Shown: positions 1 through 7,231, counted from the stretch's first letter. The stretch is 10,143 nucleotides of DNA from Thermococcus sp. (GCA_027074805.1 JALTCK010000024.1:1-10143), one strand, 5' to 3'. The notes: generated by a model not told the origin, from the sequence alone. Made by a program: numbers and translations.

Positions 1-3000
1 GTAGAAGTCCCCCAGCTGGGCCTGAAGCTTTGGCCTCTCTGCATTTTTGCAGAGTGTGAACTTTGTCGAGGCATCCAGTTTGTTCCCGCACCAATCCCAG
101 AGTCTGATGTTGAGCTGAGTATTAAGACCGCCCTCCTCGGCATACTTTCCAAAGTATTCCTTCCATCTCCAGAGGTCGACGCTGAAGGTTCCCCATACGG
201 TGTAAACGGTCTCTTTACGCCCGAACGGGTCCTTCCAGATCTTTGCATTGACACTATAAACATCGGCCTGGAGCTTTCCGCTTGCAGATAATTCTCCTGC
301 TTCCAGCCGGTACCAGTAGAACTTGGGAAGGCTCCTCGTAATTAGGGTGAAGGGAATAACCAGCTGGAGATCCTCCAGGCTTTCGAGAGGACTAAGGGTC
401 AGGCTGACCTCCCCGAAGCACGTGCCTCTCTCTGAGAAGAGCCGCGCCTCCGTCCGGTTCCTTCTCTCGTAGACGTCAACACCTGTGACGGAGATGTTGT
501 AGCTGCCTCCTGGAATCACGGTGAGCTTAGCACTGCAGTTTTTGTCTGAAACCTCCATGGTTGTAAAGACTCCGTTCACGAGGAGAGCGCAGCTTCTCAG
601 GCTGGTGGTCGATTTCACTCTGATCATAACTTCGGCAACATCGGGATCGAGGACGGTGTAGTTGGGGGGTGTTGGTTTCACAAACTCAAGCCTGAACTGG
701 GGAAGCGGAACTGTGAAGTTGATGCCCGTTAGATTTCCTTTGTTTCCATACCTGTCAACCGTTCTGGCGTAGAGGACATGCCTTCCTGGTTTTATGCTCC
801 AGCGGAACTCCATCCACTCGCCCGGCGAACCGCTCACGTTGGCTATCCACGCTCTCTCCCAGTCGAGCTCCTTCAACTTCTTTTCGTTCTTCCCTTCCTC
901 CTCCTTCGGCTGGGGGTCAAGGTACATCTCCACCCTCTGGAAATCGTCGGCTCCAGGGTTCCGCCATCTGGCAACGAAGCCCGAGCTGTTCGCCTCCACG
1001 TTGAGGTTTTCCACCGCACCAGGTGGAGTTGTGTCAACAACGGTTATCAAATACGTTAGGCTGATGGAGTTGCCCGCCCTGTCGCTGATAACCACGACGT
1101 AGGTGTTGTTCCCGATTTCCCACGTTGGGATCGCGAACCCGAAGGGAACGCCGCTCTGGTACGGGGAGCTCCATATGGGGAGGTTAATCTTTCCAGGCTC
1201 GGGGTTCAGGTAGAGCTCCCACCCTGCCGGGTTGGCATCGCTCACGTTGAACTCGAAGGACGAGTTGGCCTTCCTCTCGGCCCGGAAAACCCACCCGTCA
1301 CCATATCTCCCGAGGAGGGTCAGGTTGCTGGCGTGAACCCAGACGATTTCAGGGGCTATGGTGTCGACTATGACGACCCTCCCCTCGCTGGTTCCGGTGT
1401 TGTTCCCGTAGTCCGTTCCGTAGGCTTTGAAAACGTGGCTTCCATCGCTTAGGCAGGTGGTGGTGTAGTTCCATAGGCTTCCTTCCCCCGACATGGTGTG
1501 GTTCACGCCGTCCAGCTCAAGGATTGCACCCCTCAGCTCCTCGCTCGCGTTTATGGCAACGGTGACGACGCAGGAAGCGGCAATGCTCCCGTTCTTTGGC
1601 GTAGGTGGAAGGAAGTCTAGCGAGGGGGGAGTGGTGTCCAGCTTTTCAACCCCCATCAGCCACCAGTGGCTTACTTCACCGTTCCCGTTTCTCGCGGTAA
1701 CGCTCACGTTCCAGAGGCCCGGAATCAGGCTCGAGTTGGTGTAGGTGGAGGAATCGCCGGTATCCTCCACAACCACGCTCCCGTTGATTGACCACGTGAT
1801 GTTGGCGACCTGGTTCAGTTCGATGGAGAATACCGCGCTTCCGTTCACGGGATAGCTGACTTCCGTCGTCTCGGGCGAAAATGATAGAATCCTGAGGCGC
1901 TCCCTCACCTCGAAGCACAGGGCTGGCGTGGTGTTCTCCCATCCCAGGCTGTCGCTTGCTGTTATGCGCCAGCAGTAGGTTCCACTCAGTCCCTCCGTGG
2001 GGATGGTGAAGTTCGTCCAGTCGGAGTAGTCCAGCGTCTCTATGGCGGCCCAGCTCCCGTCCTCTGTGACGTTGGTTTCGAGGGAAGCTAACCCCGGGTG
2101 TGGCTCGCTCCAGAGGGCGTGGACTTTCAGGGGTTCCCCTTCGAGCACCGAATCGTTACTCTGTCCATAGAGCACATAGGATGGGGCCTTCGTATCGACT
2201 TCGAAGTGCCTCGTTTCCGTGATGTTCTCGTTTCCGTGGATGTCCTCTCCAGTGGCATAGAACTCGTGGGAACCGTCATCAACGGAAATGGTGAGGCTCC
2301 ACGAAGTCTCTTCTCCATCCATTGCGTACGGAATCCCGTCGAGGTAGAGGGTCGCTTTCCTCAGTGGCTCGTTCGATTCGAGGGCGAAGGTGACCTCCGA
2401 GGTTCCGAGGAGCGAGCCGTCATCGGGCGTGGGCTCGACGAAGGCCAAAGCCGGTGGCGTCGTGTCGGTCTCAACAACCAGTCTCCAAGAGTGCTCGACC
2501 TCTTCCTCCCCCCTTCTCGCGACGACGCTGACGTTCCACACGCCGGGTATCAGACTGGAGTTCGTGTATTCGGAGCTCAGCCCCTCTTCGCTCAGAACCT
2601 CGCTCCCGTTGACGAACCATGTTATGTTCGCTGCCTCATTAATCTCCACGGAGAACGTCACGCTCTCGTTGTCCTGGGCGCTCACCTCTTCAATCTCCGG
2701 CGAGAACGAGATTATCCTCAGCCTCTCCTCCACCCTGAAGCAGAGCTTCTCCGTCTCGTTCTCGTTCCCGAAGGTGTCGTTGGCGACGATGTACCAGCAG
2801 AAGGTCTTCCCTGCCATGTCCTCATCGGTGCTTATCGTCCAGTTGCTCCAGCCGTCCGCGATCTCCAGCGGCGTTTTCTCCCAGATGAAAACTCCGTCTG
2901 CGAAGGTGGTGTTGCTCCAGAGAACGGCACTTCCTAAGTGGGCGTCGCTCCACCGGGCGAAAACCTCAACTGCATCGCCCTCAAGGACTTCGTCGGAGCT

Positions 3001-5874
3001 CTGGCCCGCATCGAGGAGTTCCGGCGGCGTGGCGTCTATCTCAACCGTTCTCTCTTCCGTTTTGTTAACAACTCCATCAGCCGAGCCGTAGGCCAGGAAG
3101 GTGTAGGTTCCATCGGCGAGGTTCCCCCTAACAATCCACCAGCTCTTCCCTGAGCCGCTCATCGTGTAGTTGACCCCGTTCCACTCGAGGGTGGCATTGT
3201 CCAGGTCGATCGATGAGGTGACGTTTATCACGACACTCCTCACGTTCAGCCTCGCCCCGTCTTCGGGCGTCGGCTCCGTGAAGCTTATGGTCAACTCCTG
3301 CTTCGGATAGACGTACCACGTCCACGAGACGCTGTCGCTCCCGTTTTCATTCTCAATAACCGCCGTTACGCTGTACTCCCCCTCGCCGGCGCTGGAGTTC
3401 GTGTAGCTCGACGTCTGGACGTTCTCCTCCTGGTAGACCTCGGTCTCTCCGACGTACCACGTGACGTTCACGGGCTGGTTCACGGTTATAGTGAAGGTCA
3501 CTGAATCTCCAACGTAGCTCTCAACGGGGCTTTCGGGCGAATACGAGGCTATCTCTGGCGGTGAGTAGGCCTCGAAGCATTCTCTTGGAGTTTCGTTGGT
3601 GTTCCCTGCTCTGTCGATGGCAACTATGTACCAGCAGTAGAGTCCCGGCTTGTCCATGCTTACCGAGAAGTTGCTCCAGCCCTCGGTTCCCTCGAAGAAC
3701 GCCTCGTCCGTTTTCTCCCACAAGCCTGTGATGTTCGAGTAAAGCTCGGCCTTCATCAGGTGCGGGTCGCTCCAGAACGCGTGGATGTGAACCGTTCCTC
3801 CCCGAGGGATTCCGTCCCTGTCCTGACCGACGTTTGAATAAACCGGCCCCTCCGTGTCAACCTCAAAGCTCCTCTCCTCGCTCGTCCCGTTGTTTCCCGC
3901 TAAGTCCTGCCCGTAGGCCCTGAAGGTGTGGCTTCCGTCGGGAACGTCTGTCTCGTAGCTCCACTCCTTTCCGGAACCTGCCATCGTGTGGTTTACCCCG
4001 TCCAGCTCAAGGGTTGCAGAGCTGAGGTTCTCGTTCGATGTGAGGTTGAAGATCACGTGCGAGTAGCCGATCAGGGAGCCGTCCCCCGGCGTTGGATTGA
4101 CGAAGGACAGTAAAGGCGGCGTTACGTCGTTCTCTTCCTGCGCCAGCGGCGCGAAGATTCCCGACTGCGTAAGGTTCGCCCCAACGAGGTTCTTCGAGGC
4201 CTCGAGCTCTTGGTCAGAGGTTCCCTCAAGCGTCCAGCCCTCGCTGAAGCGCCACACCTGAAGGGTGCCCTCCTGGAGGCCCGCTGGAACTTCGTCGTAG
4301 TAGAACGCCAGCCAGAGCCACGAGTCCATATCCGCCTCGAGATATTCCCCGACGTCTCCGTAGCCCTCTGGCGGTGCGGGCCTCTCCTCCGGGGAAACGC
4401 CCCTAATCATGCAGTCTCCGGAGCAGGTTATCTCGGTAAGAACTCCGTTTATTCTGTTCGAGCTTAATGAGCCTGTGAACTCGCCTACGACGTTCACCGC
4501 CCACGCACTCGGCTCAGAGGCGTTCATTCTCAGGGTGTTGTCATATATCGACGAATCCCCAGCGAGATAGAGGTAGAGCGCGTAGCCGGGGTTCTCGCCG
4601 ATGCCCGAGATACTCACGTCGTTGTCGTAGACGACCGATGAGGTGTAGAAGACTTCTATTCCGTCGGCGCTGTCTCCAGTAACGACCACTGTGTTCCCGT
4701 TGATGGTGCTCTCCTTCTCTTCCTCGTAGGCGTATATCCCGACTCCCTGGAAGCCGGAGACGTTTATCTCGTTGTTCCTTACGGTGTTATTGCCGCCATA
4801 GCTGAGGTAAACTCCGTAGCGAACGGTCTCGCTGGCCTCGGTCACGACCATCGTGTTCCCCTCGACGGTGCAGTTTCCGATCCCGTCAACCCAGACGCCT
4901 ATGTTCGAGACCGATGTGGTTATGGTGAACCCTCTCAGAGTGACGTTGTCCGAACTCACGTAGAAGACTGGCTTCATACCGATGTCCCACGTTTCTCCAT
5001 TGCCGCGAACCTCGGCTCCCTGGTCTGTTTCCACCGTGAGGGCTTTGTCTATTTCCACGCTCTCCGGGTAACTCCCGGCCAGAACGACCACCGTCCCGTT
5101 TTCAAGGGCGGCATCGATGCCGTCCTGGAGCGGCGTCTCGCTCGGGTTGAAATCGCTGCCTTCGTACCACCAGCCGCTCTCGTTTACGTAGACGGTCTCA
5201 GCCGGGATTAGAGTTGTCGCCGTGTCGTTCACCCACGTGGTGTTGACGTTCCCGCTCGTGTCCCGGGTCTGGATTCCTATCTCGTGCGTCTCGTCGGGGG
5301 ATAGCTCACCGAGCCACCACTCCCCGTCTGCCGTCTCGCCTTGGTATTCGCCGTCTATGTAAACGAGGGCCCCCTCAAAGTCCTCGTCCTTCGGGTTGTC
5401 CCAAGTCCAGTGGATGTAGTCAGTCCCGACCTCGTGGGTGAGGTTCTCGACCGCTCCCGGCGGTGTCGTGTCCTCGTTGAGGTTCACGTAGAAGTCCACC
5501 TGGGCCATACCGATTTCGTCGCCCGCTAAAGCGAAGACGACGAGGTGGTTCTCGCCTTCTTCCGCTATTATCGTCGTGTTGGGTACGAAGGTGACGTTCT
5601 CCCCGTCGTTCAGGGAGTACCGCCACTCGTCCACGGGCTTGTTGGCCGTGACGTTAAGGTCTATGGTCGTCTCGCTGTAGATTTGCTCCTTCGGGGAGTG
5701 AATAAACACTTCCAGCTGACCGTCCGGCGGTGCCTGTGGAACATCCCCAAAGTCCGCTGGATAACTCGGTTGCCCCACCGTGGTGGGCGGAGAAATTGAC
5801 GAGACGCCCACGAACCCCACGTTTAAGTAGGAGCTTAGGAGAAGATAAATCAAAAACAGAGTGCTTTTTTTCAT
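1..5874 (-). CDS. Giant secreted multi-domain surface protein (beta-helix plus Ig/FN3-like repeats), 3' end outside window
   Basis: The frame is open for 1958 codons from the ATG at 5874 to the left edge, so the C-terminus is missing. GGGGTG lies 7 nt before the ATG. Residues 1 to about 25 form a signal peptide (MKKSTLFLIYLLLSSYL). Next come an Ig-like domain (about 45-134), an FN3-like domain (135-225, opening DTTPPGAVENL), a right-handed parallel beta-helix with NosD-like N-I-N turns (226 to about 505) and a small beta-rich domain (about 505-582). Three supermodules follow at 583-856, 857-1136 and 1137-1412. Then come a lone first domain (1413-1503), an Ig-like domain (1504-1613), a second FN3-like domain (1614-1721), another Ig-like domain (1722 to about 1818) and a cysteine-containing tail. 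N-glycosylation sequons (NxS/T) are dense, which fits an exported archaeal protein. I infer a cell-surface role such as adhesion or envelope structure. No catalytic residues are recognisable, and the ligand and anchoring mode are unknown. Confidence 0.93.
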   Translation of the reverse strand, partial: MKKSTLFLIYLLLSSYLNVGFVGVSSISPPTTVGQPSYPADFGDVPQAPPDGQLEVFIHSPKEQIYSETTIDLNVTANKPVDEWRYSLNDGENVTFVPNTTIIAEEGENHLVVFALAGDEIGMAQVDFYVNLNEDTTPPGAVENLTHEVGTDYIHWTWDNPKDEDFEGALVYIDGEYQGETADGEWWLGELSPDETHEIGIQTRDTSGNVNTTWVNDTATTLIPAETVYVNESGWWYEGSDFNPSETPLQDGIDAALENGTVVVLAGSYPESVEIDKALTVETDQGAEVRGNGETWDIGMKPVFYVSSDNVTLRGFTITTSVSNIGVWVDGIGNCTVEGNTMVVTEASETVRYGVYLSYGGNNTVRNNEINVSGFQGVGIYAYEEEKESTINGNTVVVTGDSADGIEVFYTSSVVYDNDVSISGIGENPGYALYLYLAGDSSIYDNTLRMNASEPSAWAVNVVGEFTGSLSSNRINGVLTEITCSGDCMIRGVSPEERPAPPEGYGDVGEYLEADMDSWLWLAFYYDEVPAGLQEGTLQVWRFSEGWTLEGTSDQELEASKNLVGANLTQSGIFAPLAQEENDVTPPLLSFVNPTPGDGSLIGYSHVIFNLTSNENLSSATLELDGVNHTMAGSGKEWSYETDVPDGSHTFRAYGQDLAGNNGTSEERSFEVDTEGPVYSNVGQDRDGIPRGGTVHIHAFWSDPHLMKAELYSNITGLWEKTDEAFFEGTEGWSNFSVSMDKPGLYCWYIVAIDRAGNTNETPRECFEAYSPPEIASYSPESPVESYVGDSVTFTITVNQPVNVTWYVGETEVYQEENVQTSSYTNSSAGEGEYSVTAVIENENGSDSVSWTWYVYPKQELTISFTEPTPEDGARLNVRSVVINVTSSIDLDNATLEWNGVNYTMSGSGKSWWIVRGNLADGTYTFLAYGSADGVVNKTEERTVEIDATPPELLDAGQSSDEVLEGDAVEVFARWSDAHLGSAVLWSNTTFADGVFIWEKTPLEIADGWSNWTISTDEDMAGKTFCWYIVANDTFGNENETEKLCFRVEERLRIISFSPEIEEVSAQDNESVTFSVEINEAANITWFVNGSEVLSEEGLSSEYTNSSLIPGVWNVSVVARRGEEEVEHSWRLVVETDTTPPALAFVEPTPDDGSLLGTSEVTFALESNEPLRKATLYLDGIPYAMDGEETSWSLTISVDDGSHEFYATGEDIHGNENITETRHFEVDTKAPSYVLYGQSNDSVLEGEPLKVHALWSEPHPGLASLETNVTEDGSWAAIETLDYSDWTNFTIPTEGLSGTYCWRITASDSLGWENTTPALCFEVRERLRILSFSPETTEVSYPVNGSAVFSIELNQVANITWSINGSVVVEDTGDSSTYTNSSLIPGLWNVSVTARNGNGEVSHWWLMGVEKLDTTPPSLDFLPPTPKNGSIAASCVVTVAINASEELRGAILELDGVNHTMSGEGSLWNYTTTCLSDGSHVFKAYGTDYGNNTGTSEGRVVIVDTIAPEIVWVHASNLTLLGRYGDGWVFRAERKANSSFEFNVSDANPAGWELYLNPEPGKINLPIWSSPYQSGVPFGFAIPTWEIGNNTYVVVISDRAGNSISLTYLITVVDTTPPGAVENLNVEANSSGFVARWRNPGADDFQRVEMYLDPQPKEEEGKNEKKLKELDWERAWIANVSGSPGEWMEFRWSIKPGRHVLYARTVDRYGNKGNLTGINFTVPLPQFRLEFVKPTPPNYTVLDPDVAEVMIRVKSTTSLRSCALLVNGVFTTMEVSDKNCSAKLTVIPGGSYNISVTGVDVYERRNRTEARLFSERGTCFGEVSLTLSPLESLEDLQLVIPFTLITRSLPKFYWYRLEAGELSASGKLQADVYSVNAKIWKDPFGRKETVYTVWGTFSVDLWRWKEYFGKYAEEGGLNTQLNIRLWDWCGNKLDASTKFTLCKNAERPKLQAQLGDFY
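1366..1638 (-). repeat. Partial fourth copy: domain A only (residues 1413-1503)
   Basis: Only domain A of the supermodule is present: DTTPPSLDFLPPTPKNGS, then LDGVNHTMSGEGSLW. Its DNA resembles copy 1 more than its neighbour: 33 of 40 bases agree between 1491-1530 and 3981-4020. It uniquely has two cysteines, C1435 and C1474, on strands that could face each other. The next domain (DTIAPEIVWV onwards) does not follow the B pattern, so the regular array ends here. Confidence 0.85.
1639..2466 (-). repeat. Supermodule copy 3 (domains A-B-C, residues 1137-1412)
   Basis: The third unit opens DTTPPALAFVEPTPDDGS (A), has LWSEPHPGLASL and C1301/C1320 (TYCWRIT to LCFEV) in B, and NITWSINGSVV with STYTNSSLIPG in C. 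Domain C is the closest match to that of copy 2, at the DNA level as well: 35 of 43 bases agree between 2526-2568 and 1701-1743. The period to the lone fourth A domain is 276 residues. Confidence 0.9.
2467..3306 (-). repeat. Supermodule copy 2 (domains A-B-C, residues 857-1136)
   Basis: The second unit has the same domain order: FTEPTPEDGA and WNGVNYTMSGSGKSW in A, RWSDAHLGSA and C1026/C1045 in B, and NITWFVNGSEV with SSEYTNSSLIPG in C. The usual DTTPP opening of domain A is replaced here by PKQELT. The period to copy 3 is 280 residues, the longest of the three, because of a small insertion in domain B near the SNTTFADG segment. Confidence 0.9.
3307..4128 (-). repeat. Supermodule copy 1 (domains A-B-C, residues 583-856)
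   Basis: This is the first of three tandem three-domain units. Domain A begins DVTPPLLSFVNPTPGDGS and contains the LDGVNHTM hairpin. Domain B carries FWSDPHL and the pair C747/C766 (YCWYIV to ECFEA). Domain C contains NVTWYVGETEV and SSYTNSS. All three read as short beta-sandwich (Ig/FN3-like) modules. The distance from the F of FVNPTP to the equivalent F in copy 2 is 274 residues. Confidence 0.9.
4360..5199 (-). other. Right-handed beta-helix domain of the giant surface protein
   Basis: This encodes residues 226 to about 505. The entry has a typical pectate-lyase-like N-terminal strand pattern (TPLQDGIDAALENGTVVVLAG). About ten short rungs follow, in which I/V-x-x-N and N-x-I/V turns recur, for example NCTVEGNTM, NNTVRNNEI, ESTINGNTV and SSIYDNTL. 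This is the pattern of NosD/CASH-type beta-helices, which often bind or process carbohydrate. No acidic catalytic set can be identified by eye. C484 and C488 sit at the helix exit and could form a short disulfide loop. The domain boundaries are approximate. Confidence 0.8.
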
Positions 5875-5881
5875 TTTCTCA

Positions 5882-5887
5882 CACCCC
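5882..5887 (-). promoter_or_regulatory. Ribosome binding site of the giant surface protein gene
   Basis: GGGGTG on the minus strand ends 7 nt before the ATG at 5874. Together with the signal peptide that follows directly, it fixes the start. Confidence 0.65.
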
Positions 5888-5940
5888 ACTTTAGAAGAGC
5901 CTAGGCCACGGAGGGGGTGAACAAAACGTTATTTGAGCCC

Positions 5941-5960
5941 GTAGTCTGGGCCCTCCCTAC
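5941..5960. promoter_or_regulatory. Imperfect 20-bp dyad in the leader of the giant gene
   Basis: The 20 bases have symmetric ends GTAG/CTAC, a symmetric core GGGCCC, and two unpaired 3-base spacers. The element lies between the predicted transcription start and the ATG of the giant gene. It could be an operator or a small RNA hairpin. No known archaeal regulator motif is recognised, so this is a structural observation only. Confidence 0.35.
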
Positions 5961-5995
5961 ATCACAGTATCATGCCTTAAGATACGCTTCCATCG

Positions 5996-6010
5996 TATAA
6001 TAAGCTTTTG
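5996..6010 (-). promoter_or_regulatory. BRE/TATA promoter of the giant surface protein gene
   Basis: Read on the minus strand, CAAAAG (BRE-like, 6010-6005) is followed directly by CTTATTATA (TATA-like, 6004-5996). This is the Thermococcales promoter arrangement. A start about 26 nt downstream of the box centre would fall near 5973, giving a leader of about 100 nt, which is long for this group. The rest of the 5875-6085 gap is AT-rich. It contains a weak dyad, ATTGAA/TTCAAT at 6026-6042, and no convincing T-run terminator for the gene upstream. Confidence 0.55.
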
Positions 6011-6085
6011 GTAAATTCACAAAATATTGAATAATCTTCAATAAAGGCTCCTAACCATACCAGTCCTATTCTGTTCACTTTCTCA

Positions 6086-6391
6086 TCATCCCGTGTCTTC
6101 GAGATAAGGGATTCTAGGCTTTCTGAAGAGTCTGTCCAGTTCCTCCATTTTCTTTGTGACCCTGCTATGAATTTTTTTAACCTCCTCATTTTCGGGATAC
6201 TTCTCCCTCAACACCGTGAGTATCCCCTCGAGAAAGCCGAGTATCGAGACTTCTACGAATTCCTTCCCCCTCTTGCTCTCAAGTCCCTCGTTGAGTGCCA
6301 CGAATGAGTCGAGTCTCGTGATGAGAATCTTCTCACCAAGAGCTTCGAGCAATTTCCTTACCTCTTCAACTTCCCGAACCTCAACCGTCAT
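6086..6391 (-). CDS. Conserved-looking hypothetical helical protein, 101 aa
   Basis: I do not recognise a function. The protein is short, charged and predicted mostly alpha-helical, with heptad-like stretches (VREVEEVRKLLEALG, VKKIHSRVTKKMEELDRLF), a central SFVALNEGLESKRGKEF segment and a more hydrophobic VSILGFLEGILTVL helix. There is no signal peptide, no cysteine and no obvious catalytic motif. It may match DUF3216, a family I recall as restricted to Thermococcaceae, but that is unchecked. The start is secure: GGAGGTGA sits 4 nt before the ATG. The TatD gene stops 12 nt upstream, with its TAG immediately next to this ribosome binding site. The two genes are therefore very probably co-transcribed, and translation may be linked. 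Confidence 0.85.
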   Translation of the reverse strand: MTVEVREVEEVRKLLEALGEKILITRLDSFVALNEGLESKRGKEFVEVSILGFLEGILTVLREKYPENEEVKKIHSRVTKKMEELDRLFRKPRIPYLEDTG

Positions 6392-6395
6392 TCCG

Positions 6396-6403
6396 TCACC
6401 TCC
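6396..6403 (-). promoter_or_regulatory. Ribosome binding site of the 101-aa gene
   Basis: GGAGGTGA is a perfect match to the archaeal anti-Shine-Dalgarno sequence, 4 nt before the ATG. It directly follows the TAG stop of the upstream TatD gene, so it serves re-initiation within an operon. Confidence 0.8.
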
Positions 6404-7162
6404 CTAGACTCTCAGAGTAAAAAACTCTGTAGTGTTTCTTTCAGTTATCTCCTCCACGTATCTGAACTCCATCCCCTTTATCCTTGCTATTTCCTCGAGG
6501 ACTACTTTAACGTTGCAGGGGGTATTGCGCTGTCCCTTTACGGGACTCATGTATGGTGCGTCTGTCTCCACCAGCATGTTTTCGATTTCTAGGGCCTCTG
6601 CAGTCGCTCTCATTTCGGGAATGAAGACTATTCCAGTGTTTATCCCGATTCTGTGCCCGTTTTCGCCTATCTCTCTGGCCAGCTCGACGCTTCCAGAGAA
6701 TGAATGAAAGTATGCTCTAGCACCCATCCTTTGGACGAGCTCAAAGGCTTCCTTTTCAGCCTCCCTTGCGTGTATCACGACGGGAAGGTCGATTTGTAGG
6801 GCAAGCTCCAAAAAGTGTCTGAAAATTTCCCTCTGATTTTCCCTCTGTCGTTCGTTCTCGGCGTAGTGATAGTCGAGACCTATCTCTCCAACTGCGACAA
6901 TCTCCTCCATGTGTTCCCAGATGAAGTTCTCAACCCTTTCTACTTTCTCCCAGTTCCCTCTCCTGGCCTCGTTGGGATGATAACCCAGCGTTGGAAATAT
7001 GAAACCGAAGTAGGGTCTCAAAAGCTCCCAGCTCTTCCAGACGTGGATTTTGCGGTACTCTGTGATTGAGTCCACAACAGCTTTGAGCTCTATCATGCAC
7101 TTCTCTATGATCTCTGAGAGGTTCTTTTTGTAAAATTCAAGGTGAGCGTGGGCATCAATCAT
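6404..7162 (-). CDS. TatD family metal-dependent hydrolase (putative DNase)
   Basis: This 252-residue TIM-barrel protein of the amidohydrolase superfamily is close to the usual TatD length of about 250-265. The motifs appear in order: DAHAH (D3, H5, H7) for the first metal pair, GYHP (60-63), GEIGLDY with the bridging ligand E93, VIHAR with H131, FHSFSG with H153, and ETDAPY with D201. All expected metal ligands are present, so it should be active. Characterised TatD proteins are Mg-dependent 3'-5' exonucleases/endonucleases, and the cellular role in archaea is less certain. No clear ribosome binding site precedes the ATG. The predicted promoter in the palindrome at 7185-7198 would place transcription start almost at the ATG, so the mRNA may be leaderless. 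It is the first gene of a two-gene unit with the 101-aa protein. Confidence 0.92.
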   Translation of the reverse strand: MIDAHAHLEFYKKNLSEIIEKCMIELKAVVDSITEYRKIHVWKSWELLRPYFGFIFPTLGYHPNEARRGNWEKVERVENFIWEHMEEIVAVGEIGLDYHYAENERQRENQREIFRHFLELALQIDLPVVIHAREAEKEAFELVQRMGARAYFHSFSGSVELAREIGENGHRIGINTGIVFIPEMRATAEALEIENMLVETDAPYMSPVKGQRNTPCNVKVVLEEIARIKGMEFRYVEEITERNTTEFFTLRV

Positions 7163-7184
7163 GCTCTCTCGTAGGATTTCTGAT

Positions 7185-7198
7185 AGAAAAGCTTTTCT
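7185..7198. promoter_or_regulatory. Perfect 14-bp palindrome in a divergent promoter region
   Basis: AGAAAAGCTTTTCT is identical on both strands, so each direction sees GAAAAG (BRE-like) followed by CTTTTCT (weak TATA-like). It lies midway between the ATG of the TatD gene and the start of the ferritin-DUF835 gene. It could be a shared bidirectional core promoter or a repressor site. The imperfect dyad AGGTT-AG-AACCT follows at 7207-7218, close to the expected plus-strand transcription start. Confidence 0.45.
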
Positions 7199-7231
7199 GG
7201 TGTTCGAGGTTAGAACCTATTAGTGGTTATA

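Noticed and set aside
2098..2937. 279-codon open frame on the plus strand, and others at 2390-3091, 778-1102, 1493-1744, 2938-3153, 3928-4113, 4210-4467 and 5341-5799
   Set aside because: All lie antisense to the giant surface gene. Their frames follow from its GC-rich codon use, they show no domain, and they lack convincing ribosome binding sites.
1366..4128. Long-period repeats considered as a CRISPR array or mobile element
   Set aside because: The repeats are diverged protein-coding modules in frame, about 830 bp apart. There are no short identical direct repeats, transposase or terminal inverted repeats.
6026..6042. ATTGAA-TAATC-TTCAAT dyad considered as an intrinsic terminator of the 101-aa gene
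   Set aside because: The stem is only 6 AT-rich base pairs, followed by a run of four T, which would not be stable in a hyperthermophile.
5977..6189. 70-codon minus-strand frame overlapping the end of the 101-aa gene
   Set aside because: It has no ribosome binding site, overlaps a better-supported gene, and runs through the predicted promoter of the giant gene. A frameshifted C-terminus of the 101-aa protein was considered but nothing supports it.
7207..7218. AGGTT-AG-AACCT considered as a SurR (redox regulator) site
   Set aside because: The SurR motif as I recall it is GTT and AAC separated by three bases. Here the spacer is two, so the match fails.
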